Shown here piece after piece: positions 53,020 to 62,525 of a stretch of DNA of 64,000 bases. The notes below the pieces were generated by a model. That model was not told the DNA's origin and did no database searches. It was given only the letters and a program-made list of their open reading frames with translations. Numbering within the stretch: the first letter of the stretch is position 1; every line of letters begins with the position of its first letter. A program made the position numbers and the translations under genes. The stretch is from Virgisporangium aliadipatigenens (lineage in GTDB: Bacteria > Actinomycetota > Actinomycetes > Mycobacteriales > Micromonosporaceae). Location: assembly GCF_016863615.1 (NCBI RefSeq), contig NZ_BOPF01000013.1, positions 124,001-188,000 of the forward strand, in the 5' to 3' direction.

Positions 53020-54726
53020 CTAGCAGGACGTCTTGGCCGACAGGCCGGTCACCGGAACGGGTGCCTGGCCTGTCGGCTTCTGCTTTCCGGCCAGCACGGC
53101 GGCCAGCCCGATCATCGACGCCTGCCCGCCCGAGAACGTCGCGACCAGCGCCCCCTGCGCGTTCTGCAGGACGAACGGCGTGTCCATCGCGACGGTGATG
53201 TCGGCCGGCCCCACCGCCGAGGAACCCTCGCCGTAGCCGATCAGGCGCACCCTCTTGCCGCCGGACTCCTTCACCGGGATCCCCTGGGCGGCGAGCGCCT
53301 CGGTGAGCCACTGGCGCGACTGGGCCCACTTGGCGTCGGCGACGATGGTGACGCCGGTCGACGCGGAGACGGTGCACTGTCCCTTGTAGACGGTGATGCC
53401 GGCGGCCGCCACGGCCTGCGCCGCCGCCCTGTCCGCGGCGCTGTCCAATGTGGACATGTCGGGCCGGCTGTGCGCGGCGAGCTTGTACCGCAGCGTGAGC
53501 ACGCGGGTCGCGGCCTCCTTGAGGCGTTCGCGCGGGAGGGCGCCGGACTTGAGCGCGTCGAGCAGTCCCTTGTGGGCCTGCTGCAGGTTGGGCGGCATGA
53601 GCAGCAGGTCGTTGCCGGCCAGCAGCGCCTTCACGGCCGCCTCGCCCGGGGAGTACTTCTTGGCGGGCTCCATGTTCATTGCGTCGGTGACCGCCACGCC
53701 GGTGAAGCCCATCCTGGTGCGCAGCAGATCGACGAGAACCTTCGAGGAGAACGTCGCCGCGACGCCCGGGTCGACCGCCTTCACGTCGAGGTGACCCGTC
53801 ATCACCATCGCCACACCGGCCTTGATCCCCGCGTCGAACGGCTTCAGGTCGACGTTCTGCAGGGCGGCCATGTCCTGGGTGAGGGCGGGCAGCACCTCGT
53901 GGCTGTCGCCGCTGGTGTTGCCGTGTCCGGGGAAGTGCTTCAGCGAGGCGGCGACGCCGGCGCCCTGGAGGCCCTTGGTGGAGGCGACCACCTGTTCGGC
54001 GACGACGTCCGGGTTGTTGCCGTACGAGCGGCTGCCGATGACGGCGCTGCGGGCGCCGAGAACGTCCGCGTCGGGCGCGAAGTCGACGTTGATGCCGAGC
54101 GCGGCGAGATTGCCGCCGGCGGCCTTCCACGCGGCCTCGGTCAGCTCCGGCTTGCGCGCCGCCCCGAACGCCATCGCGCTCGGCAGCTGCACCACGCCGC
54201 TTCTGATGCGGGTCACCACGCCGTACTCCTGGTCGGTCCCGATCAGCAGCGGCAGCGCGCCGCCGGCGGCCTCGTTGAGCCCCTTGGTGAGCGTGAAGAT
54301 CTGCTGCGGCGAGTCCACATTGGACGACTTGTTGGTGCTGGAGGTGGGGTCGTTGACGGTCCAGCCCATCAGGATCAGCCCGCCGAGCCGGTACTTCTTC
54401 ACCATCTCGGCCGGCGTGGCGACCCCGGCGTAGGCGCGGTTCTCCGCCTTGGCGGCGTCCGGCACGGTGTTGGCGTCGCTGCCGTAGGCGTACGGCATGA
54501 GCACCTGACCCACCAGGTCCTCGTCGCCGAACTTCGCGATCGCGGCGGCGGCCTGCGCGGCCGGGTCGGCACCGGCGGTCGGGGCGGCGGCCGGTGCCTG
54601 CGAGGACGGCGCCGAGGCGCCCGCCGCCGGACGGCCGCCGGACCCGTCGGAGCCGCACGCCGCGCCCAGTGTCGCCACCGCAGCCAGCATCGTCACGAAA
54701 CCCACCACCCGTCGCACCCCCGCCAC
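53020..54726 (-). CDS. NagZ-like glycoside hydrolase family 3 lipoprotein
   Basis: 568 residues. A signal peptide with lipobox ends in TLGAACGS (lipidated Cys24), then an Ala/Pro/Ser linker. The GH3 barrel has LLIGTDQEYGVVTR, the NagZ-type loop KHFPGHGNTSGDSH (263-276, with the acid/base Asp-His pair) and nucleophile Asp348 in VTDAMNM. A C-terminal domain of about 120 residues follows. It probably removes N-acetylglucosamine from cell-wall fragments outside the membrane. GTG start. Convergent with accD at 6 bp. Confidence 0.88.
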   Translation of the reverse strand: MAGVRRVVGFVTMLAAVATLGAACGSDGSGGRPAAGASAPSSQAPAAAPTAGADPAAQAAAAIAKFGDEDLVGQVLMPYAYGSDANTVPDAAKAENRAYAGVATPAEMVKKYRLGGLILMGWTVNDPTSSTNKSSNVDSPQQIFTLTKGLNEAAGGALPLLIGTDQEYGVVTRIRSGVVQLPSAMAFGAARKPELTEAAWKAAGGNLAALGINVDFAPDADVLGARSAVIGSRSYGNNPDVVAEQVVASTKGLQGAGVAASLKHFPGHGNTSGDSHEVLPALTQDMAALQNVDLKPFDAGIKAGVAMVMTGHLDVKAVDPGVAATFSSKVLVDLLRTRMGFTGVAVTDAMNMEPAKKYSPGEAAVKALLAGNDLLLMPPNLQQAHKGLLDALKSGALPRERLKEAATRVLTLRYKLAAHSRPDMSTLDSAADRAAAQAVAAAGITVYKGQCTVSASTGVTIVADAKWAQSRQWLTEALAAQGIPVKESGGKRVRLIGYGEGSSAVGPADITVAMDTPFVLQNAQGALVATFSGGQASMIGLAAVLAGKQKPTGQAPVPVTGLSAKTSC

Positions 54727-54762
54727 ATAACCAGACGGGGTCGACGGATGCTAATCGGAGAC

Positions 54763-55254
54763 CTAGCCCACCCTGGTGAGCAGCGGAACGGGCATTCCGT
54801 CGGCGGCGTGCCGGTACGGCTCCAGTTCGACGTCCCAGGCGGTGCCCAGTTCCTGCTCGAGGCTGTGGGCGAGGGCCTCGTAGCCGCGGGAGGCGGCCAC
54901 CAGGGCGCGCAGCCTGTTCTCGTCGATCATGATGTCGCCGTTGGCGCTGGCCGTGGCGCGGAAGAGGCCGCGGTTGGGAACGTGCATGATGCGTTCGCCG
55001 TCGCAGCCGTCGCTGGGCTCCTCGGTAACCTCGAACCGGAGCATCGGCCACTGGCGCAGTGCGCCCGCGAGGTCGGCGCCGGTCCCGGGCTTACCCGTCC
55101 AGACGTACTCGGCACGCCGGGCACCGCTTTCGACCGGCTGGAGCGTCCACTCCAGTCGGACAGGCGCGCCAAGAACACGCGCCAGAGCCCACTCGACGTG
55201 CGGGCACACGGCGAGTGGGGTCGAGTGGACGTAAACAACGCCACGCGTGCGCAC
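54763..55254 (-). CDS. DUF3145 family protein
   Basis: 163 residues of an actinobacteria-only family of unknown function. Recognised from GVVYVHSTPLAVCPHVEWALARVLG, LEWTLQPV, RAEYVWTGKPGTGADLAGAL and MMIDENRLRALV-like segments. The GTG start has GGGAGGT seven bases upstream. The gap to the divergent hydrolase (55255-55586, 332 bp) holds AT-richer sequence with a TCAATT/AATTGA inverted repeat and promoters, but no gene that I can support. Confidence 0.85.
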   Translation of the reverse strand: MRTRGVVYVHSTPLAVCPHVEWALARVLGAPVRLEWTLQPVESGARRAEYVWTGKPGTGADLAGALRQWPMLRFEVTEEPSDGCDGERIMHVPNRGLFRATASANGDIMIDENRLRALVAASRGYEALAHSLEQELGTAWDVELEPYRHAADGMPVPLLTRVG

Positions 55255-55574
55255 GATGCGGACCTCCCGAGTGACCGAGGTGCGTCTTCCCCTACGACCT
55301 CGGCGCGGCGGTGCTCGCCCGTGCCCCTGTGCTCTTCAATTGGTGGTGCCTATTTAATTGATGGACCGCAAAGATCCGCGGTCGTCACGTCGACCATGAT
55401 GCAGGCCAAGAGGCCTGTGCGCCACCGGTTGACCGTACCAACTGGACCAACGCGCATACTCCGGCACGGTTACCGGTCACACGAGTGCCTCAGTACCCAT
55501 ATTCAGCGACGACCCACCTACTTAGCGTAGAAATCTTGCGGATTCCGTAGGTGTTTCGAGAACTTACCCGCGGG

Positions 55575-55580
55575 TACGAT
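55575..55580 (+). promoter_or_regulatory. -10 element of a leaderless hydrolase gene
   Basis: TACGAT, six bases before the ATG at 55587. No convincing -35 at 17-19 bp, so it may need an activator or an alternative sigma factor. Confidence 0.4.
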
Positions 55581-55586
55581 CCGGCC

Positions 55587-56567
55587 ATGCAAGCCGATCT
55601 TCAACGGGGCGTCCGAACCTCGGACGGGATCAGGTTGCACGTGGCCGAGTACGGCGCGTCAGCCCACGCCGCCGATGTGACCGTGCTCATGCTGCACGGC
55701 TGGACGCTGGATCACCGCCTCTGGTCGCGCCAGATCGACGACCTGCCCGACCGGTTCGGCGGCGCGGTGCGGATCCTGGCGATCGACCTGCGCGGCCACG
55801 GCGAGTCCGAGGGCTGCGCCGCCGACGGCACCACGCTCGACCGGCTCGCCGACGACCTCGCGGCCGTCCTGCGCGAACGCGCACCCGAGGGACCGGTGGT
55901 GCTCGTGGGGCACTCGCTCGGCGGCATGGCGATCCTGGAGTTCGCGCACCGCTACCCCGAGGAGTTCGGGCGGCGGGTGCGCGGGGCCGCGCTCGTCTCC
56001 AGCAGTGCCGAGGGAGCCGCCCACACCAACTACGGACTCGCCCCGTGGCTCAGCACGGCGCTGCGGCAGTTCGAGACGAACGGCGCCGCGCTGCTGGCCA
56101 AGCTGGGCCCGTGGCGCCCGCACCGCCCGCTGATGCCCGCGCTGTGGCCCGCCGTGCGCTGGCTCGTCTTCGGTGACCGGGTCAGCTGCGAGGCGATGAA
56201 GCTCACGCTCGCGATGATCAGCTGCGCGTCGCTGCGTTCGATCGGCGGCTTCCGACCCTCGATCAGCCGGATGAACCGGGTCGACGCGCTGCGCGCCCTC
56301 GCCGACGTGCCCGTCGCGGTGCTCGTCGGCACCCGCGACCGGCTCACCCCGGTGAAGTGCACCGAGGCCATGACGGCCGCCCTCCCGCACGCCGAACTGC
56401 AGGTCCTCGACGGCTGCGGGCACATGCCCCCGCTGGAGTGCCCGGACACGGTCACGAACGCCCTGGCCCAGGTCTGCCGCGCGGCCACCCGCGAATCCTC
56501 GATCCCGGCTCAGGCCGCCGCAGAAAGCGGATCCTCAATCCCCGCTCAGCCGGTCGCAGTAGGCTGA
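55587..56567 (+). CDS. Alpha/beta hydrolase
   Basis: 326 residues. LMLHGWTLDHRLWSRQI (oxyanion), DLRGHGESEG, VLVGHSLGGMAILEF (Ser nucleophile), VGTRDRLTPVKC (Asp) and DGCGHMPPLECP (His) make a complete triad. The C-terminus ends in a repeated Ser/Ile/Pro/Ala segment (SSIPAQ twice). Similar to monoacylglycerol-lipase or epoxide-hydrolase-like proteins; the substrate is unknown. The ATG follows a -10-like element. Confidence 0.85.
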   Translation: MQADLQRGVRTSDGIRLHVAEYGASAHAADVTVLMLHGWTLDHRLWSRQIDDLPDRFGGAVRILAIDLRGHGESEGCAADGTTLDRLADDLAAVLRERAPEGPVVLVGHSLGGMAILEFAHRYPEEFGRRVRGAALVSSSAEGAAHTNYGLAPWLSTALRQFETNGAALLAKLGPWRPHRPLMPALWPAVRWLVFGDRVSCEAMKLTLAMISCASLRSIGGFRPSISRMNRVDALRALADVPVAVLVGTRDRLTPVKCTEAMTAALPHAELQVLDGCGHMPPLECPDTVTNALAQVCRAATRESSIPAQAAAESGSSIPAQPVAVG

Positions 56568-56650
56568 GAGGCTGCGCGCCCCCGGCGCCCGAGCGTGGGG
56601 CCGGTACGGTAGCGGGGCCCGGATCCCGCGCAGTGGAGGTGACCGCGACC

Positions 56651-57415
56651 GTGGACATGCTCAAGGAGTGGCTCGAGGTGCTCCCACCTCAGGGCATCGC
56701 CGCCGTGGTGTGCCTGGTCATCGGCCTGGAGAGCATGGGTATCCCGCTCCCCGGCGAGCTGATTCTGGTGAGCGCGTCGCTGCTGGCCTACACCGCCGAC
56801 TTCAATCCCTGGTGGGTGGCCATCGGCGCGTCGATCGGCGCCATCGTGGGCGACTCCATCGGATACGCCATCGGGCGTCGGGGCGGTCGCCCGCTCCTCG
56901 AACGGCTCGGCCGCCGGTTCCCCAAGCACCTCGGGCCGCCGCATCTGGCCAGGGCCGAGGAGACGTTCGCCAAGTGGGGCGTGTGGGCCGTGTTCTTCGG
57001 CCGGTTCGTCGCGCTGCTGCGGATCCTCGCCGGCCCGCTCGCCGGCGCGCTGCGCGTTCCCTATCACAAGTTTCTGATCGCGAACGCGGCCGGCGGCATC
57101 GTCTGGGCCTGGGGCACGACGTTCGTCATCTACAAGGTCGGCGAGGTCGCCGAGAAGTACCTCAAGGGCTTCTCCTACGTCTTCCTGATCGTCGCGGTCG
57201 TGGCCGGCATCGGGTCGACGTGGTTCTTCAAGCACCGCGCCGCCAAGCGGGCCAAGCAGACCGAGGCCGAGCTGGCGGCCGTCGACGCCGAGGTCGACAC
57301 CCCCGTGGAGGGCACCGTCGAGGCCGGCACGATCGCCGCGGCGGTCGCCTCCGCCGGCACGCACGCCGCCGCGGACCGGATCGTCCACCCCCACGCGCAC
57401 GACCAAGAACGGTAA
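56651..57415 (+). CDS. DedA-family membrane protein
   Basis: 254 residues. DedA/VTT-domain features: LESMGIPLPGELILVSASLLAY, GASIGAIVGDSIGYAIGRRGG, FFGRFVALLRILAGPLAGAL and a GGIVWAWGTTFVIY helix. Family members act in lipid-carrier (undecaprenyl phosphate) or phospholipid flipping. The charged C-terminal tail of about 60 residues is cytoplasmic. The GTG at 56651 is chosen because GGAGGTGA lies upstream; GTG 56639 and ATG 56657 are in frame. 83 bp after the hydrolase. Confidence 0.87.
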   Translation: MDMLKEWLEVLPPQGIAAVVCLVIGLESMGIPLPGELILVSASLLAYTADFNPWWVAIGASIGAIVGDSIGYAIGRRGGRPLLERLGRRFPKHLGPPHLARAEETFAKWGVWAVFFGRFVALLRILAGPLAGALRVPYHKFLIANAAGGIVWAWGTTFVIYKVGEVAEKYLKGFSYVFLIVAVVAGIGSTWFFKHRAAKRAKQTEAELAAVDAEVDTPVEGTVEAGTIAAAVASAGTHAAADRIVHPHAHDQER

Positions 57416-57435
57416 GAACCAGGAGAACGCCCAGA

Positions 57436-59643
57436 TTGTTGAGCGAAGGCGCCGCACCGGCCCGGGCCGCGGCCGGCTCTGAGGTCGAGGCGGCCGAGTT
57501 ATCGGCCGAACAGCGCTACGTCGACCGGGTCTACCGCCGCCTCGACGCGTTACGGCTGACCGCCGCCGAGTCGGAGAAGGCCGGCTACGGCATCGCCAAG
57601 GTCGGCAACCACGGCGCCTACGTCGAGCGCGACGCCATGGTGTACCACGCGGCACGCCGCCGGCTCGCGCTCGACGCCGAGTACGAGGGCCTGGTCTTCG
57701 GCCGGCTCGACATGGGCCCCGGCGCCCGCCCGCCGGACGGCGGCCCCGCCTCCGCGCCCGTCGAGCCCGCCGTTCCCGGGGGCGAGGTGCGCTACATCGG
57801 GCGGCTGGGCCTGCGCGACGAACGCTACGAGCCGCTCGTCGTCGACTGGCGCGCGCCGGCCGCGGCGCCGTTCTACCGGGCGACGGCAGCGGACGCGATG
57901 GACGTGGTGCGCCGGCGCACCATCCGCAGCCAGGGCGAACGCGTCGTGGGCGTCGAGGATGACCTGCTCGACCCCGACGCCGCCCCGGAGGACCTGCCGG
58001 TCATCGGCGAGGGTGCGCTGCTGGCGTCGCTGGGCCGGGCGACCGGGCACGGGATGCGCGACATCGTCGCCACCATCCAGAAGGAGCAGGACGACGCGAT
58101 CCGTTCGCCGGCGGCGGGTGTCACGATCGTGCGCGGCGGTCCGGGCACCGGCAAGACCGCCGTCGCGCTGCACCGGGCGGCGTACCTGCTCTACAACGAC
58201 CGCAACCGGTTCGAGTCCGGTGGGGTGCTCGTCGTCGGGCCGTCCGAGGTCTTCGTCGACTACGTGGCCCGCGTGCTCCCCTCGCTCGGCGAGGAGGCCG
58301 TCACGCTGCGGGCGCTCGGCAAGCTCGTCCCCGGGATCTCCGCCGACCGCTACGACCCGCCGGCGCTGGCCGCCGCCAAGGGTTCGGTGCGGATGGCGCG
58401 CCTCCTGGCCCGCGCCGCGCGCGATGAGGCACCGGACGCGCCGGACCGTTTCCGGATCATCTACAAGGGGGAACTCCTCACGCTCGACCGCAAGGCCCTC
58501 GCCGACCTGCGCCGCACCGTCCTGCAGAACGGCGCGCGGCGCAACGCGGTGCGCGCCAAGGCCGCCGGCTGGGTCCTCGACGCCCTGTGGAAGCAGACCG
58601 ACGGGCTCATCCCCAAGGCGATCCGGCCGCCGCGCGAGGAGACCGCGCAGGACATCGCCGAACGGCCGGAGTTCCGGGCGTTCATGGCGAAGTGGTGGCC
58701 GGTGCTGCGCCCCGTGGACGTGCTCGGCTGGCTGCGCGACCCGCAGCGGCTGCGCCGCTACGCCGAGGGCATCTACTCGAACAACCAGATCGACGTGCTG
58801 ACGAAGGCGTTCCGCCGGTTCGACCCGGAAAACCTGACCGTGGCCGACGTGGCGCTGGTCGACGAGCTGGACGAGCTGCTCGGGCGGCCCAAGGTGAAGG
58901 CGGCGCCGCGCAAGGACCCGTTCCATGTGATGGACGGGGTGCACGAGGTCTCCACCCACGCGGACCGGATGGCGGCGGCACGCCGGGTCGCCACCGAACG
59001 CCCGGCGGACTACCGCGAGTACGCGCACATCGTCGTCGACGAGTCGCAGGACGTCACGCCGATGCAGTGGCGGATGATCGGCCGGCGCGGGGAGTTCGCG
59101 AGCTGGACCGTCGTCGGCGACCCGGCGCAGGCCGCCTGGGGCGACGCCGCCGAGGCCACCCGCGCGATGACCGAGGCGGTCGGCACGCGGCGCAAGGAGT
59201 TCGCGCTCACCACCAACTACCGCAACGCCGCCGAGATCTTCGAGGTCGCCGCGGCCGTCATCCGCCGGGCCGAACCGGGCATCGCGCTGCCGCGCGCCGT
59301 GCGCAAGGCCGGCGTCGACCCGCGGCACGTCGTCACCGCCGACCCGCGCACGGCCACCGTCGAGGCGGTCGAGCGGATCCTCGGCGAGGTCGACGGCACG
59401 GTCGGCGTCATCGCCAGCACCGCGCGGCGCGACGAGGTCGCCGGCTGGCTGCCCGCCGAGGAACGGCTCCAGGTCGTTTCCGGGCTGGAGGCCAAGGGCA
59501 TGGAGTACGACGGCGTGATCGTGGTCGAACCGGGTGCCATCGCGGCCGAGGGGCGTTCCGGGGTGGCGACGCTGTACGTCGCGCTCTCCCGCGCCACGCA
59601 GCGGCTCACCACCGTCGGCAAGGACCTGTCGTGGCTGCCCTGA
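57436..59643 (+). CDS. HelD-like UvrD/Rep-family ATPase
   Basis: 735 residues, superfamily I helicase fold. An N-terminal short helical arm, then YEPLVVDWRAPAAAPFYRA (typical of HelD), P-loop RGGPGTGKTAVAL (234-241), Walker B HIVVDESQDVTPMQW, VVGDPAQAAW and a C-terminal RecA half with VVSGLEAKGMEYDGVIVV and YVALSRA. HelD binds RNA polymerase and frees stalled complexes; actinobacterial members can give rifampicin tolerance. The start is TTG (57436 or 57439) with AGGAGA upstream, the only plausible option. It overlaps the GNAT gene. Confidence 0.88.
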   Translation: MLSEGAAPARAAAGSEVEAAELSAEQRYVDRVYRRLDALRLTAAESEKAGYGIAKVGNHGAYVERDAMVYHAARRRLALDAEYEGLVFGRLDMGPGARPPDGGPASAPVEPAVPGGEVRYIGRLGLRDERYEPLVVDWRAPAAAPFYRATAADAMDVVRRRTIRSQGERVVGVEDDLLDPDAAPEDLPVIGEGALLASLGRATGHGMRDIVATIQKEQDDAIRSPAAGVTIVRGGPGTGKTAVALHRAAYLLYNDRNRFESGGVLVVGPSEVFVDYVARVLPSLGEEAVTLRALGKLVPGISADRYDPPALAAAKGSVRMARLLARAARDEAPDAPDRFRIIYKGELLTLDRKALADLRRTVLQNGARRNAVRAKAAGWVLDALWKQTDGLIPKAIRPPREETAQDIAERPEFRAFMAKWWPVLRPVDVLGWLRDPQRLRRYAEGIYSNNQIDVLTKAFRRFDPENLTVADVALVDELDELLGRPKVKAAPRKDPFHVMDGVHEVSTHADRMAAARRVATERPADYREYAHIVVDESQDVTPMQWRMIGRRGEFASWTVVGDPAQAAWGDAAEATRAMTEAVGTRRKEFALTTNYRNAAEIFEVAAAVIRRAEPGIALPRAVRKAGVDPRHVVTADPRTATVEAVERILGEVDGTVGVIASTARRDEVAGWLPAEERLQVVSGLEAKGMEYDGVIVVEPGAIAAEGRSGVATLYVALSRATQRLTTVGKDLSWLP

Positions 59644-60137
59644 TCCGGCGCGCCACAGCCGACGACGTCCAGGGGATCGCCACCGTGCAGGTGCGCTCCT
59701 GGCAGGCGGCCTACCGGGGGCAGCTGCCCCAGGCGTTCCTCGACGCGCTCGTGCCGGAGCAGCGCTTCGCGCACTGGGATCACTACGTGGGTCTGGCGGA
59801 CTGGCCGCGCACCGGCACCCTGGTGGCGGTCGACGGCTCCGAGGTGGTCGGCTTCGTGCAGTTCAGCCCCTCGGCGGAGCCCGACACCGGTGACCTCAAC
59901 GCGATCTACGTGCTGCCCTCGGCGTGGGGCACCGGTGCGGGGCGCGGGCTGATGGCCGGCACGGTGGCGGCGTTCGCCGAGGCAGGGTTCCGGCGGGCGA
60001 CGCTGTGGGTGCTGGAGAGCAACGAGCGGGCGCGCCGCTTCTACGCGGCGGCGGGCTGGGCGCCGGACGGCGTCGAACAGCAGGACACCGTCGCCGGTGT
60101 GCTCGTCAACGAGGTCCGCTACGCCGTAGACCTGTAG
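59631..60137 (+). CDS. GNAT-family N-acetyltransferase
   Basis: 168 residues. Acetyl-CoA-binding motif A reads LPSAWGTGAGRGLMAGTVAAF (Q/RxxGxG/A variant), followed by ATLWVLESNERARRFYAAAGW (motif B). The start LIRRATADDVQGIATV is typical. The GTG at 59631 overlaps the helicase end by 13 bases, so translation is coupled. The substrate is unknown. The 3' end overlaps the convergent membrane gene by 19 bases. Confidence 0.88.
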   Translation: MAALIRRATADDVQGIATVQVRSWQAAYRGQLPQAFLDALVPEQRFAHWDHYVGLADWPRTGTLVAVDGSEVVGFVQFSPSAEPDTGDLNAIYVLPSAWGTGAGRGLMAGTVAAFAEAGFRRATLWVLESNERARRFYAAAGWAPDGVEQQDTVAGVLVNEVRYAVDL

Positions 60138-60844
60138 ACGTCGACGCGCCGCGGCACCGGCGGCGGCAGTTCGCGCGGGGAGACGCCGTGCCAGCGGTGC
60201 AGCACCCACAGCTCGACGCCGGCGAACGCCGCGAGCGACAGCGGGCTACCCAGCCCGACGACGACGTTCCAGGGGGACGGCAGCGTCTGCGACGGCCCGT
60301 AGGCCACGAAGACCGCCACCTGCGTGGCCGCGTATCCGAGCGCGCACAGCGCCGGCAGCATCGGGTGCCCGTCCGCCGCCCGGAACCAGTGCCGCACCAC
60401 CAGGAACCCGGTCACCGACACCGCGGGGAACCCGACCAGCAGCAGGAAGATCAGCCACAGGCTCCAGTAGCCGTGTCCCATCCGCCAGCCGATGAACAGC
60501 GTCGTCGCCGCCAGCGCCACCACGCCGAGGAACACGCACACCATCGTCACCGCGGGCAGCAGCAGCGCACGCCCCTGCGCCCGCCGGTCGCGCGCCACCG
60601 CCAGCACCGCCGCCATGGCGAGCACGACGGCGGGGATCGCGAACCCGGCGTTGATCGCGGGCGCGAACACGAACCGGTTGAGTGTCCCCTCGAAGTCGAT
60701 CCCGGTGTAGCGCACGCTCTGGTAGACCACCCAAACGGCGGCCCCGGTCCGCAGCCACTCCAGGGCTTTCACCAGCGCCGCCGGCCGGCCGAAGCGGTAC
60801 TCCGGCGTCAACGGACGAATCAGCTGCCACAAGCGCCCCCGCAC
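60119..60844 (-). CDS. Integral membrane protein, unknown
   Basis: 241 residues with about six hydrophobic helices, for example FAIPAVVLAMAAVLAVA, AVTMVCVFLGVVALAATTLF and LWLIFLLLVGFPAVSVTGFLV. No motif that I recognise. The GTG start is at 60844. It lies 9 bp downstream of rocD and may be cotranscribed. Confidence 0.65.
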   Translation of the reverse strand: MRGRLWQLIRPLTPEYRFGRPAALVKALEWLRTGAAVWVVYQSVRYTGIDFEGTLNRFVFAPAINAGFAIPAVVLAMAAVLAVARDRRAQGRALLLPAVTMVCVFLGVVALAATTLFIGWRMGHGYWSLWLIFLLLVGFPAVSVTGFLVVRHWFRAADGHPMLPALCALGYAATQVAVFVAYGPSQTLPSPWNVVVGLGSPLSLAAFAGVELWVLHRWHGVSPRELPPPVPRRVDVYRSTA

Positions 60845-60853
60845 GGGGACACC

Positions 60854-62074
60854 CTACGCGTCCTTGAGAACGCCCTCCAGCGCGTTCATGGCGAGCTCCA
60901 CCTCATCGGCGGTGATCACCAGCGGCGGGGCCAGGCGCAGCGTCGAGCCGTGCGTGTCCTTCGCCAGAACGCCGCGCTCGGCCAGGCGTTCGCAGGCGCG
61001 GCGGCCGGTCAGCAGGGCCGGGTCGATGTCGATGCCCGCCCAGAGCCCGCGGCCGCGCACCGCCGTGAGGCCGCTGCCGACCATCGCGTCGAGCCGGGTG
61101 CGCATGACGGCGCCGAGTTCGCGGGCCCGGGCCTGGTACTCGCCGGTCGTGAGCAGCCGGACGACGGCACGGCCGACCGCGCACGCCATCGGGTTGCCGC
61201 CGAACGTCGACCCGTGCTCGCCCGGCTTCAACACCCCGAGCACGTCGGCCCGCCCCACGACGGCCGACACCGGCACCACTCCTCCGCCGAGCGCCTTGCC
61301 GAGCACGTACAGGTCGGGCACCACACCCTCGTGGTCGCAGGCGAACGTGTCACCGGTGCGGCCCAGGCCGGACTGCACCTCGTCGGCCACGAAAAGGACG
61401 TTCTCCCGAGTGCAGAGCGCGCGCACGGCGGGCAGGTAGCCGGGCGGCGGCACCAGCACACCGGCCTCGCCCTGGATCGGCTCGAGCAGCACCGCGACGG
61501 TGGTCTCGTCCACCGCGGCCTCGAGCGCCGCGAGGTCCCCGTACGGCACCACCCGGAACCCGGGCGTGTACGGCCCGAAGTCGGCGCGCGCCTCCGGATC
61601 GGTGGAGAAGCTGACGATGGTGGTGGTGCGCCCGTGGAAGTTGCCCTCGGCCACCACGATCGTGGCCCGGCCGTCCGGCACGCCCTTCTTCAGGTAGCCC
61701 CACTTGCGGGACACCTTCACCGCCGTCTCGACCGCCTCCGCGCCGGTGTTCATCGGCAGCGTCAGGTCGGTGCGGCACAGCTGCGCCAGCTCCCGGCAGA
61801 ACGGCCCGAACTGGTCGTGCAGGAACGCGCGGCTGGTGAGCGTCACGCGGTCGAGCTGCTCCCGGGCGGCCGCCACGAGGTCGGGGTGCCGGTGGCCGAA
61901 GTTCAACGCGGAGTAGCCGGCCAGGCAGTCGAGGTAGCGGCGGCCGTCCACGTCGGTGACCCAGGCGCCGGCTGCCTCGGCGACCACGACCGGCAGCGGG
62001 TGGTAGTTGTGGGCGGTGAAGCGTTCCGCCTCCTCGACCGCCGGGGTGGTCAGGTCCTCGCGCAGCGCCGTCAC
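60854..62074 (-). CDS. rocD: Ornithine aminotransferase
   Basis: 406 residues, class III PLP aminotransferase converting ornithine and 2-oxoglutarate to glutamate semialdehyde and glutamate. EERFTAHNYHPLPVV-like N-terminus, LDCLAGYSALNFGHRHP, GAEAVETAVKVSRKWGY, FVADEVQSGLGRTG (Asp231) and the PLP lysine Lys260 in YVLGKALGGGVVPVSA identify it. The GTG start has GAGGAGG upstream. Arginine catabolism or proline synthesis; no arginase is near. Confidence 0.93.
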   Translation of the reverse strand: MTALREDLTTPAVEEAERFTAHNYHPLPVVVAEAAGAWVTDVDGRRYLDCLAGYSALNFGHRHPDLVAAAREQLDRVTLTSRAFLHDQFGPFCRELAQLCRTDLTLPMNTGAEAVETAVKVSRKWGYLKKGVPDGRATIVVAEGNFHGRTTTIVSFSTDPEARADFGPYTPGFRVVPYGDLAALEAAVDETTVAVLLEPIQGEAGVLVPPPGYLPAVRALCTRENVLFVADEVQSGLGRTGDTFACDHEGVVPDLYVLGKALGGGVVPVSAVVGRADVLGVLKPGEHGSTFGGNPMACAVGRAVVRLLTTGEYQARARELGAVMRTRLDAMVGSGLTAVRGRGLWAGIDIDPALLTGRRACERLAERGVLAKDTHGSTLRLAPPLVITADEVELAMNALEGVLKDA

Positions 62075-62106
62075 GGCCCCTCCTCTTGCGGATCTCCACT
62101 GTCAGG

Positions 62107-62132
62107 GTGCCGCACGTCAGCGTGCCGCACGT
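62107..62132. promoter_or_regulatory. 11-bp direct repeat upstream of rocD
   Basis: GTGCCGCACGT occurs twice (62107-62117, 62122-62132), 15 bases apart start to start, about 33-58 bases upstream of the rocD start. Spacing of one and a half helix turns; a binding site for an unknown regulator is possible. The rest of 62075-62245 holds no gene. Confidence 0.35.
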
Positions 62133-62245
62133 GCTGAATCATCCACCGCGAATCGTGTGTCCGGCCCGTTCGGACGTTGCGTCCTGTGGCCGTTCGACGG
62201 CCCGATGTTGCGTGAAGAGGCTCCCGCCGGGGTACGCGACACGGC

Positions 62246-62452
62246 ATGTATCCAGATTCCGCCGCTCATGGACCTTATGACGACATGGACCCGGCCGCGC
62301 GTCGGGAGTTCTTCAGCGAGGCCGGCCGCCGGACCCCGCACGCCGAGGAGCCGACGATCACGCCGGCCCAGGGCAACCTGGCCGACAAGCCGATCACGCC
62401 CGACCCGACGTCGGACCACCAGTTCAGCCGTGGGGCCGAAGACCGGCACTAG
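62246..62452 (+). CDS. Small hydrophilic protein, unknown
   Basis: 68 residues from ATG 62246, or 55 from ATG 62285. Codons 2-13 have mixed third bases, while from ATG 62285 almost every codon ends in G or C as in real genes here, so the shorter form (MDPAARREFFSEAGRR) may be the true one. Charged, Pro-rich, no membrane segment. Not recognised. Confidence 0.5.
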   Translation: MYPDSAAHGPYDDMDPAARREFFSEAGRRTPHAEEPTITPAQGNLADKPITPDPTSDHQFSRGAEDRH

Positions 62453-62473
62453 GCACCAAATCCTTCTGTACGT

Positions 62474-62517
62474 CACCCCCGTGCCGATAAGGACCGGCGA
62501 GTTCTGACACGGGGGTG
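62474..62517. terminator. 10-bp inverted repeat before the chemoreceptor gene
   Basis: CACCCCCGTG (62474-62483) and CACGGGGGTG (62508-62517) with a 24-base loop. It can end the small upstream gene. Its right arm also contains the GGGGGTG that may serve as ribosome site for the chemoreceptor, so folding could affect translation. Confidence 0.45.
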
Positions 62518-62525
62518 CCGTCCAG